From contig JAAYWB010000071.1 in assembly GCA_012516855.1 (NCBI GenBank), forward strand, positions 1 to 64,000: 64,000 nucleotides of DNA, in the 5' to 3' direction. Within the stretch, counting starts at the first letter, position 1. Every line of letters begins with the position of its first letter. This document shows positions 43,428 to 52,190 of this stretch, piece after piece. Origin of the DNA: Candidatus Cloacimonadota bacterium. GTDB taxonomy: Bacteria > Cloacimonadota > Cloacimonadia > Cloacimonadales > Cloacimonadaceae. A model generated the notes under the pieces. It searched no databases, was not told where the DNA came from, and saw only the letters and a list, made by a program, of their open reading frames with translations. Position numbers and translations under genes: made by a program.

Positions 43428-45197
43428 TCAGGGCTGTTGGGCGCCGAAGCTCATTTCTCCAGGGCAGGAACCCGTAACCCGCAGGTTTCCTTTGAAATCG
43501 ATGTCCGCGCCAATCAGGTGCTGGGGCTGGCTGGCTTCCGTCCGGGCCGCCCAACACCAGTTTCCGGCTTCATCCAGGCGGGCTACGAAAAGCTTCCCTT
43601 CATACCGGTCAAGGAAGAAAGGTTCGCCACCGGAATCGATGTAAGGCCTGTATTTGGCCACCAGATAGAGATTCCCGGCCAGGTCGTTATCCAGAAAGAG
43701 GAGGTCCGTTCCCAGCCATTTGCGGGCCCAGAGGCATTTGCCGTCGGCGTCGAAACGCGCGTAAAACTGGGCTTTATGCCCTCCGGCGCTTAACTTCTGG
43801 CTGTCCAGGCTGAGGCTGCCGGAAAAAGTGCCCGCCACAAACAGGTCCTTCTGGCGGCCTGAGCTTATCCAATCGATGGAAACGTCCGTTCCCTCCAGAG
43901 AACGGGTCCAGAGCTTTCTACCCTGGCTGTCCACCAAAGAAAGGCTTGAATTCACACTCAAAGCGCCATCGTAGATGGGGTTGGGGATGGGGTTTCCGTA
44001 ATAATTGTCCGCGAACCAGGTATTGCCAGCGGCATCGGTATCGAAACACTTTCTGAAGCAATCGGTGGAAAGCTGCTGCAGGCGGCTGCCCCAGTTCCAA
44101 GTTGCGTCGGCGCTGAGACGGGAGATGAAAATGACGTTGCCGGAGCCATCGGGCTTGGAGCCGATGTTAGCGCCACCCAGCACAAGGTTGCCGGTGCTGG
44201 AGCCGGCGATGATGAAAGCGCCATCCTTGGCTAAGCTCAGTTTAAGCAGGTTTTCGGATTTAGCCCCGTTGGTCTTTTCCGCCCAAAGCCAGTTGCCAGC
44301 GGAATCGAGGCCGGCAGCGAAAATGTCGGTTTCGCCGCCGGAGGCAATGCCCAGGGAACCCAGGGTTAGGCTGCCACTGAAATCCCCTGCCAGGCAGAGG
44401 AGGCCGTCAGAGCCCAGGGCCAGGGCGGGCCGGGAAGCGGTTCCGGAACAGCTTGCCCGCTTCTGCCAGAGCGGTTCTCCACCTTTGTCGAATCCGGCTA
44501 GCCAGATATCGCCGCCACCCGAAGCAAGGTATTCCTGTCTATTGAGCTCGGTTTTGCCGCTGAAGGCACCCGCTACACAAACAGAGCCTGAAGACCCCAC
44601 AGCCAAAGCAAGCTGCGGTTCGCCTTCATCCTTCACAAAGGCCAGGTTCTTGGCCCAGAGCCATTTTCCGGCGCTGTCCTGGCAGGCCAGCCAGGTATCC
44701 GTAAGGCCGCTGGGGGCGGTTCGTGCCTGCAGGGTGATTTGCCCGAATTCCGTCTTTTGGGAGAAAACCCCGGCGTAGTAACGGTTTCCGGCCGCGTCTT
44801 CAGCGTGCAGGGCGTTGGCCGGTAGCCGGCGGATGTTCAGCCAGTTGCCCTCGGCATCTATGCTGGCGGTGAACATGGGAATGTTCGCGTCGGCTTCAAG
44901 CTTTGCCCCGGCGGCAAATCCGCTTTGGGGTTCCGGCTGGGCCACTATCGCCGCGTAGCGGTCCACTTCCTTGATCTTGAGCACCTGGTTGAGGCTGATG
45001 GTGTTATCGCGCAGGTTGTTCAGGGCCTTGATGTCCTCTATGCTAACGCCGTAGCGCTTGCTAATGTTGTAAAGGGTGTCGCCGGAAACCACGCGGTGGG
45101 TGAGCATCTCCGCAACCAATGACGCAGGCAGCAAGGCAAGCAGCGCCAGTAGGTTGATGAGCATCCGCCGCGTGGCCGGGAACTTATCCATTCTCAT
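43428..45197 (-). CDS. Secreted LysM-domain protein with beta-propeller-like repeats
   Basis: A 589-residue exported protein. The signal peptide (MLINLLALLALLPASLVA) is followed by one LysM peptidoglycan-binding domain (about residues 33-78: HRVVSGDTLYNISKRYGVS). About ten repeats then follow of the type GNWLWAEK...LAxAxDGxxxxAGxFSGxLxLG, similar to SBBP/NHL-type propeller repeats. The start is uncertain (ATG 45197 or 45191; the open frame begins with TTG at 45203). It is 17 bases after the aminotransferase stop. It probably sits on the cell wall facing the periplasm; the ligand of the propeller is unknown. Confidence 0.75.
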   Translation of the reverse strand: MRMDKFPATRRMLINLLALLALLPASLVAEMLTHRVVSGDTLYNISKRYGVSIEDIKALNNLRDNTISLNQVLKIKEVDRYAAIVAQPEPQSGFAAGAKLEADANIPMFTASIDAEGNWLNIRRLPANALHAEDAAGNRYYAGVFSQKTEFGQITLQARTAPSGLTDTWLACQDSAGKWLWAKNLAFVKDEGEPQLALAVGSSGSVCVAGAFSGKTELNRQEYLASGGGDIWLAGFDKGGEPLWQKRASCSGTASRPALALGSDGLLCLAGDFSGSLTLGSLGIASGGETDIFAAGLDSAGNWLWAEKTNGAKSENLLKLSLAKDGAFIIAGSSTGNLVLGGANIGSKPDGSGNVIFISRLSADATWNWGSRLQQLSTDCFRKCFDTDAAGNTWFADNYYGNPIPNPIYDGALSVNSSLSLVDSQGRKLWTRSLEGTDVSIDWISSGRQKDLFVAGTFSGSLSLDSQKLSAGGHKAQFYARFDADGKCLWARKWLGTDLLFLDNDLAGNLYLVAKYRPYIDSGGEPFFLDRYEGKLFVARLDEAGNWCWAARTEASQPQHLIGADIDFKGNLRVTGSCPGEMSFGAQQP

Positions 45198-45214
45198 GGA
45201 CAAACATAGATATA

Positions 45215-46417
45215 TTAAGCCAGCAGTTCAGCCAGGCGCCGGATGCCTGTTTCTATCTGCTCCGGAGTGGCGAAGCTGTAATTAAGCCGCAGGGTGTTGA
45301 AGCGTTCCTGCCCCTCGGGATAGAACTTGGAGCCGGGGATGAAGGAAACCTTGTTCTGGGCGGCCTTGACGAACAGCTCATCGGCGTTGACTTGTTCGGG
45401 GAGGGTCATCCAGAGGAAAATGCCGCCCTTGGGCTTGGTCCAGCTCACGCTGGGAGGCATGAAGGCTTCGAGGTCGGAAAGCATTTTAGCCAGATAGGGC
45501 GCATAGAAAGCGCGGATGCTTTCGATGTGGGGGTCCATCAGGCCCTGCTCCAAAAAGCGGGCGACAACCCTCTGGGCAACGCAATCCGGGGTGATGTTCA
45601 CCTTTTGCTGCCAGGATACCATTTTCGTGATCAGGTCTTTGTCTCCTTTGGCAAAGGCGATGCGCATTCCTGGGCCGAGAATCTTCGAGAAAGACACAAT
45701 TTCCGTAACGATGGAAGTTCCGCTGAATTCCTCATGGGCCAGGCGGTAAAAGGTGGGCAGAGGCTCACCGCTGTATCTGAGGCGGGAATAGGGGTTGTCT
45801 TCAACGATGGGGATTTCGTTGGCCAGGCAGAAACGGATGAGTTCCCGCCGCCGCTCGATGCTGTAGCTGATGCCGCCGGGATTGTGGAAATCCGGGATGA
45901 TGTAGAGGAACTTGATTTTTTTGCCTTGCTGGCGAAGGGCGCGGACCTTTGCGTCCATCTGTTTCATGATGATGCCGTCATTGTCAAAGGGGACGGTCTG
46001 GCAATCTGCTCCCAGGGCGTCAAAGGCCACCAGCGAGCCCAAAAAGGTGGGGGCTTCGCAGAGGACCACATCGCCGGGATCGACCAGGGTTTTGCCGTAA
46101 TAGTAAAGGGCGTTGGTGGCGCCCACGGTGATGATCATCTCGTCCGGGCTGAGGTCATAGCCCTCCCATTTCATGAGCTGCTGCTTGAGCAGGGTGTCGC
46201 CTTCGCTAGCGCCGTATTGCAGCACGTCGCGGCCTTCATTTTGGACCACATCGCTGAATATTTCCGACAGTTGGGCGTAGGGAAAGGTTTTGGGGGAGGG
46301 AAAGCCTCCGGCGAAAGAGATCAGGTTGGGAATGTTCTTGGTGGAGGCCACCAGTTCACGGATGAGCGAGGATTTCATCGCTTTTGTCACCTTGGAGAAG
46401 GTATTGGTGTAGTTCAT
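45215..46417 (-). CDS. PLP-dependent aminotransferase (class I/II, LysN/ARO8-like)
   Basis: A 400-residue pyridoxal-phosphate aminotransferase of fold type I. It resembles the 2-aminoadipate/MocR-type group without a DNA-binding domain. Landmarks are LISFAGGFPSPKTFP, QYGASEGDTLLKQQL, IIPDFHNPGGISYS, VEDNPYSRLRY, and the PLP lysine in VSFSKILGPGMRIA. ATG 46417 is chosen (GGAG about 8 bases upstream) over an in-frame start 36 bases earlier. The amino-acid substrate cannot be assigned; related enzymes use aminoadipate, aromatic or branched-chain amino acids. Confidence 0.87.
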   Translation of the reverse strand: MNYTNTFSKVTKAMKSSLIRELVASTKNIPNLISFAGGFPSPKTFPYAQLSEIFSDVVQNEGRDVLQYGASEGDTLLKQQLMKWEGYDLSPDEMIITVGATNALYYYGKTLVDPGDVVLCEAPTFLGSLVAFDALGADCQTVPFDNDGIIMKQMDAKVRALRQQGKKIKFLYIIPDFHNPGGISYSIERRRELIRFCLANEIPIVEDNPYSRLRYSGEPLPTFYRLAHEEFSGTSIVTEIVSFSKILGPGMRIAFAKGDKDLITKMVSWQQKVNITPDCVAQRVVARFLEQGLMDPHIESIRAFYAPYLAKMLSDLEAFMPPSVSWTKPKGGIFLWMTLPEQVNADELFVKAAQNKVSFIPGSKFYPEGQERFNTLRLNYSFATPEQIETGIRRLAELLA

Positions 46418-46578
46418 CCTAATTACTCCATTTATCTGTTTATTTAATATCATTCATCAGGCTGGAGAATATCCGTCGCACCAGCTTTCGGGATGGGAGC
46501 CACGCAGGAGTTTTGCTTCAGCAAAAAAACCACGGGCTTTGGCCAGCGGCGGGGCCGGCCACTCCAAAACGTTATAAA

Positions 46579-47880
46579 TCAGGGATATATCCGGTATATC
46601 ATCCTGGGGAAAGGTATTGTCTCGCGGATGTGGTGAACGCCGCTCATCCAGGCGACCACGCGTTCTAAACCCACTCCAAAACCGCTGTGGGGCACGCTGC
46701 CGTATTTACGCAGGTCCAGAAACCACTGATAGTCTTCAATGGGCATGTTTTCGGCCTGCATCCTCCAGAGCAGGAGGTTGTGGTCGTCCTCGCGCTGCGA
46801 GCCGCCGATGATTTCTCCGAAACCTTCGGGGGCGATGAGGTCGCTGCCCAGCACCAGATCGGGGTTATGGGGATCGCGTTTCATGTAAAAAGCTTTGATT
46901 TGCCTGGGCCATTTCTCTATGAAGACAGGCACAGGCGAACCGGCGGTTAGCAAAACTTCGTCCGCGGCGCCCAAATCGCTGCCGTGTTCTATCTCGCTGC
47001 CTTGGGAGCGCAGATAATCGACGGCCTCGGTGTAGGTCATTATTTTGAAGGGGGCGTCCGCGGCCTTCAGCCCTTCCTTATCCCGCTCCAGGATGGTGAG
47101 TTCCGTGTCGCAGTCCTTCAGGATGGTGCGGATCACGTGGCGGATCAGGTCTTCCTGGATTTGCATGCTTTCTTCGTGTTCCACAAAGGCGGCCTCGGCA
47201 TCCATCATCCAGAATTCCGTGAGGTGTTTGCGGGTTTTGGAGCGTTCGGCGCGGAAGACCGGGCCGAAATCGTAAACCCGGCCCAGGCTCATGATTCCCG
47301 TTTCCAGGTAAAGCTGTCCGGATTGGGAAAGATAGGCCTTGCCCTCGTCGAAATAATCCAGCTCAAAGAGGGTGGTGGTGCCTTCGCAGGCGTTGGGGGT
47401 GAGGATGGGCGAATCGAAGCGTACAAAATAGTTCCGGTTCAGCCAGTCGCAGATGGCGTAATATACCGCGTGGCGGATGCGCAGCACGGCCCACTGTTTA
47501 GAAGAACGGATCCAAAGATGGCGGTTCGAAAGCAGAAAATCGGGTCCGTGCTCTTTTTTGCCGATGGGATAATCCTCCGCCACCTGGATGGGGGTGACGG
47601 AACTGATCGCCAGCTCGAACTGCCCTTCCTTTTTCTGATGCGGCTTGGCGGTTCCGCTGATGATCACGGAGGATTCCAGGGTGAGGCGTTTGGCGGTTTC
47701 GAACATTTCCTCTCCTAGCTCTGGCTGGAAGGCCACGCACTGCACTTCGCCGGTGCCGTCGCGCAGCACGATGAAGAGCAGCTTGCCGCTGTGGCGGATG
47801 GTGCGCACCCAGCCCCGGAGGGTGATTTCTTCGCCCAAATGGGCGGCGATGTTGGCTATCAAAATGTTTTTCATGGTCAT
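46579..47880 (-). CDS. asnS: Asparaginyl-tRNA synthetase
   Basis: Class IIb synthetase charging tRNA-Asn (433 residues). An N-terminal OB-fold anticodon-binding domain (ITLRGWVRTIRHSGKLLFIVLRDGTG) is followed by the catalytic core with motif 2 (YDFGPVFRAERSKTRKHLTEFWMMD) and motif 3 (GFGVGLERVVAWM). The insertion pattern and WMMDAE favour AsnRS over AspRS. ATG 47880 overlaps the upstream oxidoreductase stop (ATGA), indicating translational coupling. A 160-base gap separates it from the aminotransferase gene. Confidence 0.92.
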   Translation of the reverse strand: MTMKNILIANIAAHLGEEITLRGWVRTIRHSGKLLFIVLRDGTGEVQCVAFQPELGEEMFETAKRLTLESSVIISGTAKPHQKKEGQFELAISSVTPIQVAEDYPIGKKEHGPDFLLSNRHLWIRSSKQWAVLRIRHAVYYAICDWLNRNYFVRFDSPILTPNACEGTTTLFELDYFDEGKAYLSQSGQLYLETGIMSLGRVYDFGPVFRAERSKTRKHLTEFWMMDAEAAFVEHEESMQIQEDLIRHVIRTILKDCDTELTILERDKEGLKAADAPFKIMTYTEAVDYLRSQGSEIEHGSDLGAADEVLLTAGSPVPVFIEKWPRQIKAFYMKRDPHNPDLVLGSDLIAPEGFGEIIGGSQREDDHNLLLWRMQAENMPIEDYQWFLDLRKYGSVPHSGFGVGLERVVAWMSGVHHIRETIPFPRMIYRIYP

Positions 47881-48869
47881 CCGTATTTGATGTTTGGTTG
47901 TTGGTTGATAACGTTGGTTATCAGCGCTGCAGCGCGCATGGCACGCAAGCCGGCCTGGCCGTCAACCACTGGTTTTGTGTTTGACAAAACGGCATCCACC
48001 CAAGCTTCCAGCTCCAAAGCCAAAGCGTCTTTGTCCTCCGGAGCCGGCTCGAGGCTTTGGGTTTCCACCAGTTCTTCAGGCTTCACCGCTTCATCGCTAC
48101 GCAGCATTTGCCGCAAAAGGTTTTCGGCTGCTTCGCTGCGCCGCACCACGCCGCCCCGTTTTGCGATGAGGTCCAGCGAGATATAGGCGTCTTTCTGGAA
48201 GAAGCGCAACCGGCGTTCCTGTTTGAGCGATACGCGGGACGAGGTGACGTTGGCAACAGTGCCGCAGGCGAATTCCAGTCTGGCGTTGGCGATGTCCAGG
48301 GTGGGGGTGAGGATGCCGGCCCCGTTGGCTCGAACCGCTGAGAGCGGGCTGTTTACGAAATCCAGGATGAGGTCTATATCGTGGATCATCAGGTCCAGTA
48401 CCACCGAAACGTCGGTGCCGCGGGGCCGGAAACTTGATATCCGCGTGGATTCTATGAAGAGCGGCGAGCTGATGTGCCGTTCGGCGGCAAGGATAATAGG
48501 GTTGAAGCGTTCGATGTGGCCCACCTGGATGCTCAGGCCCAGCTTATCCGCCAGTTCCGCCACTTCCTCTGCCTGCTTCAGTTCGGCGCAGAGCGGTTTT
48601 TCCACGAACACAGGCTTTCCCGTATGCAACGCGGTTTTGGCCAGTTCATAGTGTGCGCTGGTGGTGGCGACGATATCCACGGCGTCACAGGCAGCCAGAA
48701 GCTCTGCGTAACTGCCAAAGGCTTTTACGCCGAAATCCCTGGCGGCTTCCTGGTTGCGTACGGGATCGATGTCATAAACCCCGGCCAGCGCGCAGCGTGG
48801 ATCAGAGAGGATCTTGCCGGCGTGGAAACGTCCCAGACGGCCAACGCCGGCAATACCTATTTGAAGCAT
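47877..48869 (-). CDS. Gfo/Idh/MocA-family oxidoreductase
   Basis: NAD(P)-dependent sugar or polyol oxidoreductase-type protein (330 residues). It has an N-terminal Rossmann domain (IGIAGVGRLGRFHAGKI) and the family EKP motif (PVFVEKPLCAE) followed by the GHIERFNP segment. The C-terminal GFO_IDH_MocA fold contains the LDLMIHDIDLILD active-site region with its His. The substrate is not predictable; some close relatives act on UDP-N-acetylhexosamines in lipid A or O-antigen synthesis. It is encoded between the threonine dehydrogenase (2-base gap) and asnS (overlap). Confidence 0.83.
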   Translation of the reverse strand: MLQIGIAGVGRLGRFHAGKILSDPRCALAGVYDIDPVRNQEAARDFGVKAFGSYAELLAACDAVDIVATTSAHYELAKTALHTGKPVFVEKPLCAELKQAEEVAELADKLGLSIQVGHIERFNPIILAAERHISSPLFIESTRISSFRPRGTDVSVVLDLMIHDIDLILDFVNSPLSAVRANGAGILTPTLDIANARLEFACGTVANVTSSRVSLKQERRLRFFQKDAYISLDLIAKRGGVVRRSEAAENLLRQMLRSDEAVKPEELVETQSLEPAPEDKDALALELEAWVDAVLSNTKPVVDGQAGLRAMRAAALITNVINQQPNIKYG

Positions 48870-48871
48870 GT

Positions 48872-49822
48872 TTATCCGAGTCGTTTGGACAGGATTTCCA
48901 GCATGTCCTTGGTCATTTTGGGCAAGTCGTATTCAGGTTTCCAGCCCCATTCCTCCTGCGCGGCGCTGTGATCCATGGAGTTCGGCCAGCTATTGGCGAT
49001 GGCTTGTTTCACGGGGTCGACTTCATATTCCATGTGGAATTCGGGAATGTGTTTCTTGATTTCGGCGGCAATCATTTCTGGATCGAAGCTCATGGCGGAG
49101 ACGTTGAAGCAGTTGCGGTGCTTCAGTTTGGCGGGATCGGCTTCCATCAGCTCCACCAGGGCGCGCAGGGCGTCCGGCATGTACATCATGTCCAAAAAAG
49201 TCCCGGCGCTCAGATTGCACTTGTAGCTTTTGTTTTTGATCGCTTCGTAATAGATTTCCACGGCGTAGTCGGTGGTTCCGCCGCCGGGCAGAGTCACGTT
49301 CGAGATTATGCCCGGGTAGCGCAGGCCGCGGGTATCCACACCGTATTTAACATGGTAATAGTCGCCCAGAAGCTCTGCTGCCACCTTGGAGATACCGTAA
49401 ATGGTGGTGGGACGCATCAGCGTGTCCTGGGGCGTGTTGTCCATCGGGGTGCTGAGCCCGAAAGCGCCTATCGAGGAGGGTAAAAACACTGCAGCGCCCA
49501 TTTCCTTGGCAACTTCCAGCGAGTTTATCATGCTATCCATGTTTATTTTCCAGGCAAGGGTCGGTTTGTTTTCACCCACGGCGGACAGTACTGCCACCAG
49601 GTTGATGATGGTGTCGATGTTGTATCTTTTCACCACTTCGAACATCTTTTCCGCTTCCAGGGCGTCCATGTTTTCGCATGGGCCGCCTTCCATGATTTCA
49701 GGGATGAGGGGGGTTCTGCGGTAGGTGGCCACGACGTTCGGGCCTCCGTAGATCTTTCTCAGGTAGGGAACCAGTTCCGATCCTATCTGACCGGCTGCTC
49801 CGAGGACAAGGATGTTTTTCAT
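48872..49822 (-). CDS. L-threonine 3-dehydrogenase, short-chain (epimerase-like) type
   Basis: Rossmann-fold NAD-dependent enzyme (316 residues) of the SDR-type threonine dehydrogenase group, which oxidises threonine to 2-amino-3-ketobutyrate. Visible are the GAAGQIGSELV nucleotide loop, the catalytic Tyr-Lys of TTIYGISKVAAE, the PGIISNVTLPGGGTTDYAVEIYYEA stretch typical of this subgroup, and DMMYMPDALRA. Family members cleave threonine toward glycine and acetyl-CoA with a separate ligase, not found here. A nucleotide-sugar epimerase is the alternative but fits the TTDYAVEI motif less well. Confidence 0.85.
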   Translation of the reverse strand: MKNILVLGAAGQIGSELVPYLRKIYGGPNVVATYRRTPLIPEIMEGGPCENMDALEAEKMFEVVKRYNIDTIINLVAVLSAVGENKPTLAWKINMDSMINSLEVAKEMGAAVFLPSSIGAFGLSTPMDNTPQDTLMRPTTIYGISKVAAELLGDYYHVKYGVDTRGLRYPGIISNVTLPGGGTTDYAVEIYYEAIKNKSYKCNLSAGTFLDMMYMPDALRALVELMEADPAKLKHRNCFNVSAMSFDPEMIAAEIKKHIPEFHMEYEVDPVKQAIANSWPNSMDHSAAQEEWGWKPEYDLPKMTKDMLEILSKRLG

Positions 49823-49844
49823 TTACGTCTCCATCAGTTTTATT

Positions 49845-51224
49845 CTATTTGAAACTCTCTTTTTTGTTCCGGCCGGATTTGTCAATGCTTTTCGGGCTTG
49901 CCGCCGGCTCGAAGGGTCCGCTTGAACGCCTGGCATTCTGAATGCCCTGTCGGCCCACGTAAGTTCGCACCCTGGCCACGATTTCGTCGCTGAGCTTGTT
50001 CAGGGCGACATTGACCATGTCCATTTCTGCGGGGGGAAAAGGCTCTTCCCTGCGGATGAGGGCCAGCGCTTCGGCTGAAAGCACCCGCTCGTCGCCACCA
50101 TTCACAACCCTGCCCCAAACGTCCGTCCAGGGATATTCAGCGGTCACAGTGTCGCCGGTTTTGGCCACACCGGTTTTCACGTCAACCAGGGTGAAAGAGG
50201 CAGTAATGCGCACGGAGGCGGTCTTGGTATATCTCCTGTAAACGCAGGTCACATCTTCTTTCACCTTTCGCTGGCGCTTCTTGCCTTTGTCCGTGATGTA
50301 TGTTTCCTTTCCGGTTACAATGTTCTTGGTTTCCCTCAGCTCCAGTTCGCTGGTTCTTTCGGGCACGTAATTAACTTGGATGATTTTGCCTATCATGATT
50401 TCATGCGCGCCCTGCAACCGGCTAAAATCGTTTCCGGAATTCGGGATTTGGCTGTTGCCGTACTGCTGTTCGGTGAGTACGATATTTATCTGGTCGCGGC
50501 TCACGATGTCCCAGTATTCGCTCACTGTCTTGTCCTGCACCAGCTTGGAAATCAGGGTGTCGGTGAGCAGGTCGATCAGACCGCCGTATTTATCCCGGGT
50601 GCCTGATTTGTCTTCAAAAGGGGAGATGGCCACCCGTTTGGTGGAAAACTGCCGGGAGTGTGTGTAAAGCTGGGGCGCGTCGCGGTAATCGGGAACGTAG
50701 TTCAACGTGGCCTGAAGCTCTTTAACAGCATTTCTGTGAATGTCGGGGTTGTCGCCTTGCTCAAGAAAATCCAGGGCTTTTTGATAGTGGAATTCCGCTG
50801 CGGTGAACTTGCATTGGTCGAGCTTTTCCTGGTAACCGCGGTTCTCAAAATTGTATTTCTCGCCTGTTTTGGGGTTCACCAACGGATTAAGGCTGTTTAC
50901 CATATTTTCATATTCGGCCAGCCGCGTGTATTCCTCCACGTTGCTGTCCCATTTTACCTCAGGAGGAGCTTCGCCCAGTTCCAGCAGCCGCTGTTCGACT
51001 TCTTTCACCAAGCGGGGATAGGTCTTTTTGATCAGCTTTTGGGCTTTGTAATAGTCCGGTTTTTGCCGCAAAAGCTCAACGCTGCTGTTCAGGGAGGCTT
51101 CCAGCTCGCCGTGCCGGTATTCCCGGGCGGCCTTTCTGTAAAGGCTCCTGTTCTTACTGCAGGCCAGGGTAAGCAGCATTAGCGCGAGCAGGCTGGCTGT
51201 CAGTATTCGTTTGAGCAGCGTCAA
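49845..51224 (-). CDS. CsgG-like lipoprotein
   Basis: A 459-residue predicted lipoprotein. The N-terminal helix ends in a lipobox (MLLTLACS, Cys near residue 22). The first ~190 residues are helical, TPR-like. A CsgG-type domain follows (KRVAISPFEDKSGTRDKYGGLIDLLTDTLISKL...YWDIVSRDQINIVLTEQQ). The start is TTG at 51224, because GGAGG lies 5 bases upstream and the lipoprotein signal begins there; the longer frame to 51491 has no signal. CsgG relatives form outer-membrane export pores or act as outer-membrane lipoproteins of unknown role. No curli-like genes are adjacent. Confidence 0.7.
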   Translation of the reverse strand: MTLLKRILTASLLALMLLTLACSKNRSLYRKAAREYRHGELEASLNSSVELLRQKPDYYKAQKLIKKTYPRLVKEVEQRLLELGEAPPEVKWDSNVEEYTRLAEYENMVNSLNPLVNPKTGEKYNFENRGYQEKLDQCKFTAAEFHYQKALDFLEQGDNPDIHRNAVKELQATLNYVPDYRDAPQLYTHSRQFSTKRVAISPFEDKSGTRDKYGGLIDLLTDTLISKLVQDKTVSEYWDIVSRDQINIVLTEQQYGNSQIPNSGNDFSRLQGAHEIMIGKIIQVNYVPERTSELELRETKNIVTGKETYITDKGKKRQRKVKEDVTCVYRRYTKTASVRITASFTLVDVKTGVAKTGDTVTAEYPWTDVWGRVVNGGDERVLSAEALALIRREEPFPPAEMDMVNVALNKLSDEIVARVRTYVGRQGIQNARRSSGPFEPAASPKSIDKSGRNKKESFK

Positions 51225-51479
51225 TATTCCTCCAGATCGTTTATGAAAATAGGTTATCTTTGCCAAAAGCCACGCCTTGGCCGCCTTGTCAAGAAAAAGT
51301 TGCGCCGCTCCAAGAGGTCTATTTTTTAGATTGTATGGCCTCGCCCCAACGCAGGTTTCCGCTCTGCCAGCACAGACGGCATCCGGTTCTTTTACTGCTT
51401 CCCGGAACAAGTCCGCGATGGCGAAAGTGGAGAAATCCCGGGGGCAAGAAGGGTGAATCGGTGAATTTAGAGAATCATT

Positions 51480-51509
51480 AAAAAAGGCCACCCGGGGTAC
51501 AGGGTGGTC
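51480..51509 (-). terminator. Minus-strand intrinsic terminator with no annotated gene upstream
   Basis: On the minus strand GACCACCC (51509-51502) pairs with GGGTGGCC (51493-51486), with one G-T pair, and is followed by TTTTTT (51485-51480). No minus-strand protein gene precedes it for about 300 bases, which hints at a short RNA gene. Confidence 0.7.
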
Positions 51510-51713
51510 ATCCCGGTCCCGACATCAGCTTATGTCAACATCTATCAGGACAGGGTTAAGAGTGTATTTGAGCCTTCCTTTTTGAGGTATCTTACTTCTC
51601 CATAGCATATCAGCTTATCCCATCGGAAAAATGGGATAAAGTGAAAGAGTGGCGTTGCGCACCTACCTAATTCCGAAGATATCGTATTTTATAACTACCT
51701 GCTTCAGAACGTC
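51480..51713 (-). ncRNA. Candidate small RNA
   Basis: Inferred only. A minus-strand promoter-like pair (TTGTCA at 51743-51738, TGTTAT 17 bases on) would start an RNA near 51713. That RNA would include a perfect 9-bp hairpin (TTATCCCAT/ATGGGATAA, 51615-51639) and end at the terminator 51480-51509, about 230 nt long. No known RNA family is recognised. Confidence 0.25.
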
Positions 51714-51734
51714 TTATAACAATGCCAGAAAAAG

Positions 51735-51747
51735 TTCTTGACAAGAA
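51735..51747. promoter_or_regulatory. Palindrome carrying -35-like words on both strands
   Basis: TTCTTG-A-CAAGAA is a perfect 13-base palindrome. It supplies TTGACA (51738-51743) toward the GntR operon and TTGTCA toward the minus strand. It could be an operator or a shared divergent promoter element. Confidence 0.4.
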
Positions 51748-51771
51748 TGTAGTAGTGTTATGGTTGGCTAC

Positions 51772-51785
51772 ATCACTATGGTGAT
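51772..51785. promoter_or_regulatory. Candidate GntR/YtrA operator
   Basis: ATCAC-TATG-GTGAT is a perfect 5-bp inverted repeat with a 4-base spacer, about 30 bases before the GntR start codon and just after the putative promoter. A wider pair TAGTG (51753-51757)/CACTA (51774-51778) overlaps it. YtrA-type regulators usually bind palindromes in their own promoter; binding here is inferred. Confidence 0.4.
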
Positions 51786-51815
51786 ACTGCAGTACATAAG
51801 GTTAAAGAGGTGGTT

Positions 51816-52190
51816 ATGAAGATATTCAACGGCGACACGCCAATCTACCTGCAACTTCGAGCCCACATCGAGGAGCTGATCCTGGAGGGGACTCTGGCCG
51901 AAGAGGCACAGATCCACTCCCAAAGGGTGATGGCTAGCGAGTATGGGCTGAATCCCATCACGGTGGGCAACGCCCTCAGCCTTCTGGTGGACGAAGGCGT
52001 GCTGGAAAAGAAGCGGGGAGTGGGGATGTTTGTGGCCCTGGGCGCGCGGGAGAAGATCATCAACGCCCGCAGCAAGGATTTCATCACGGACAGCCTGGAG
52101 CCGGTTCTGCGCAAAGCCCGGCAATTGGAGCTGCCCAAAGCGTTAATAACGCAAAGCTTGAACAAGATATATGGAGGAAAGGATGAGTGA
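51816..52190 (+). CDS. GntR-family (YtrA subfamily) transcriptional regulator
   Basis: A 124-residue winged-helix repressor of the short YtrA type, which lacks a large ligand-binding domain. The DNA-binding domain is visible as PIYLQLRAHIEELILEGTL...HSQRVMASEYGLNPITVGNAL...GVLEKKRGVGMFV. ATG 51816 follows AAAGAGG (51804-51810); a GTG two codons earlier is less well spaced. It overlaps the ABC ATPase start by 8 bases. YtrA proteins typically repress an adjacent ABC exporter operon, exactly the arrangement here. Candidate operators lie at 51735-51785. Confidence 0.9.
   Translation: MKIFNGDTPIYLQLRAHIEELILEGTLAEEAQIHSQRVMASEYGLNPITVGNALSLLVDEGVLEKKRGVGMFVALGAREKIINARSKDFITDSLEPVLRKARQLELPKALITQSLNKIYGGKDE

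Larger units (their letters stand above)
51225..51815. other. Structured divergent intergenic region
   Basis: 591 bases between the CsgG-like (-) and GntR (+) genes and no protein gene recognised. It contains a minus-strand terminator (51480-51509), a 9-bp hairpin (51615-51639), a direct repeat ATCAGCTTAT (51524-51533 and 51609-51618), and two palindromes near the GntR promoter. See the candidate RNA entry. Confidence 0.65.
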
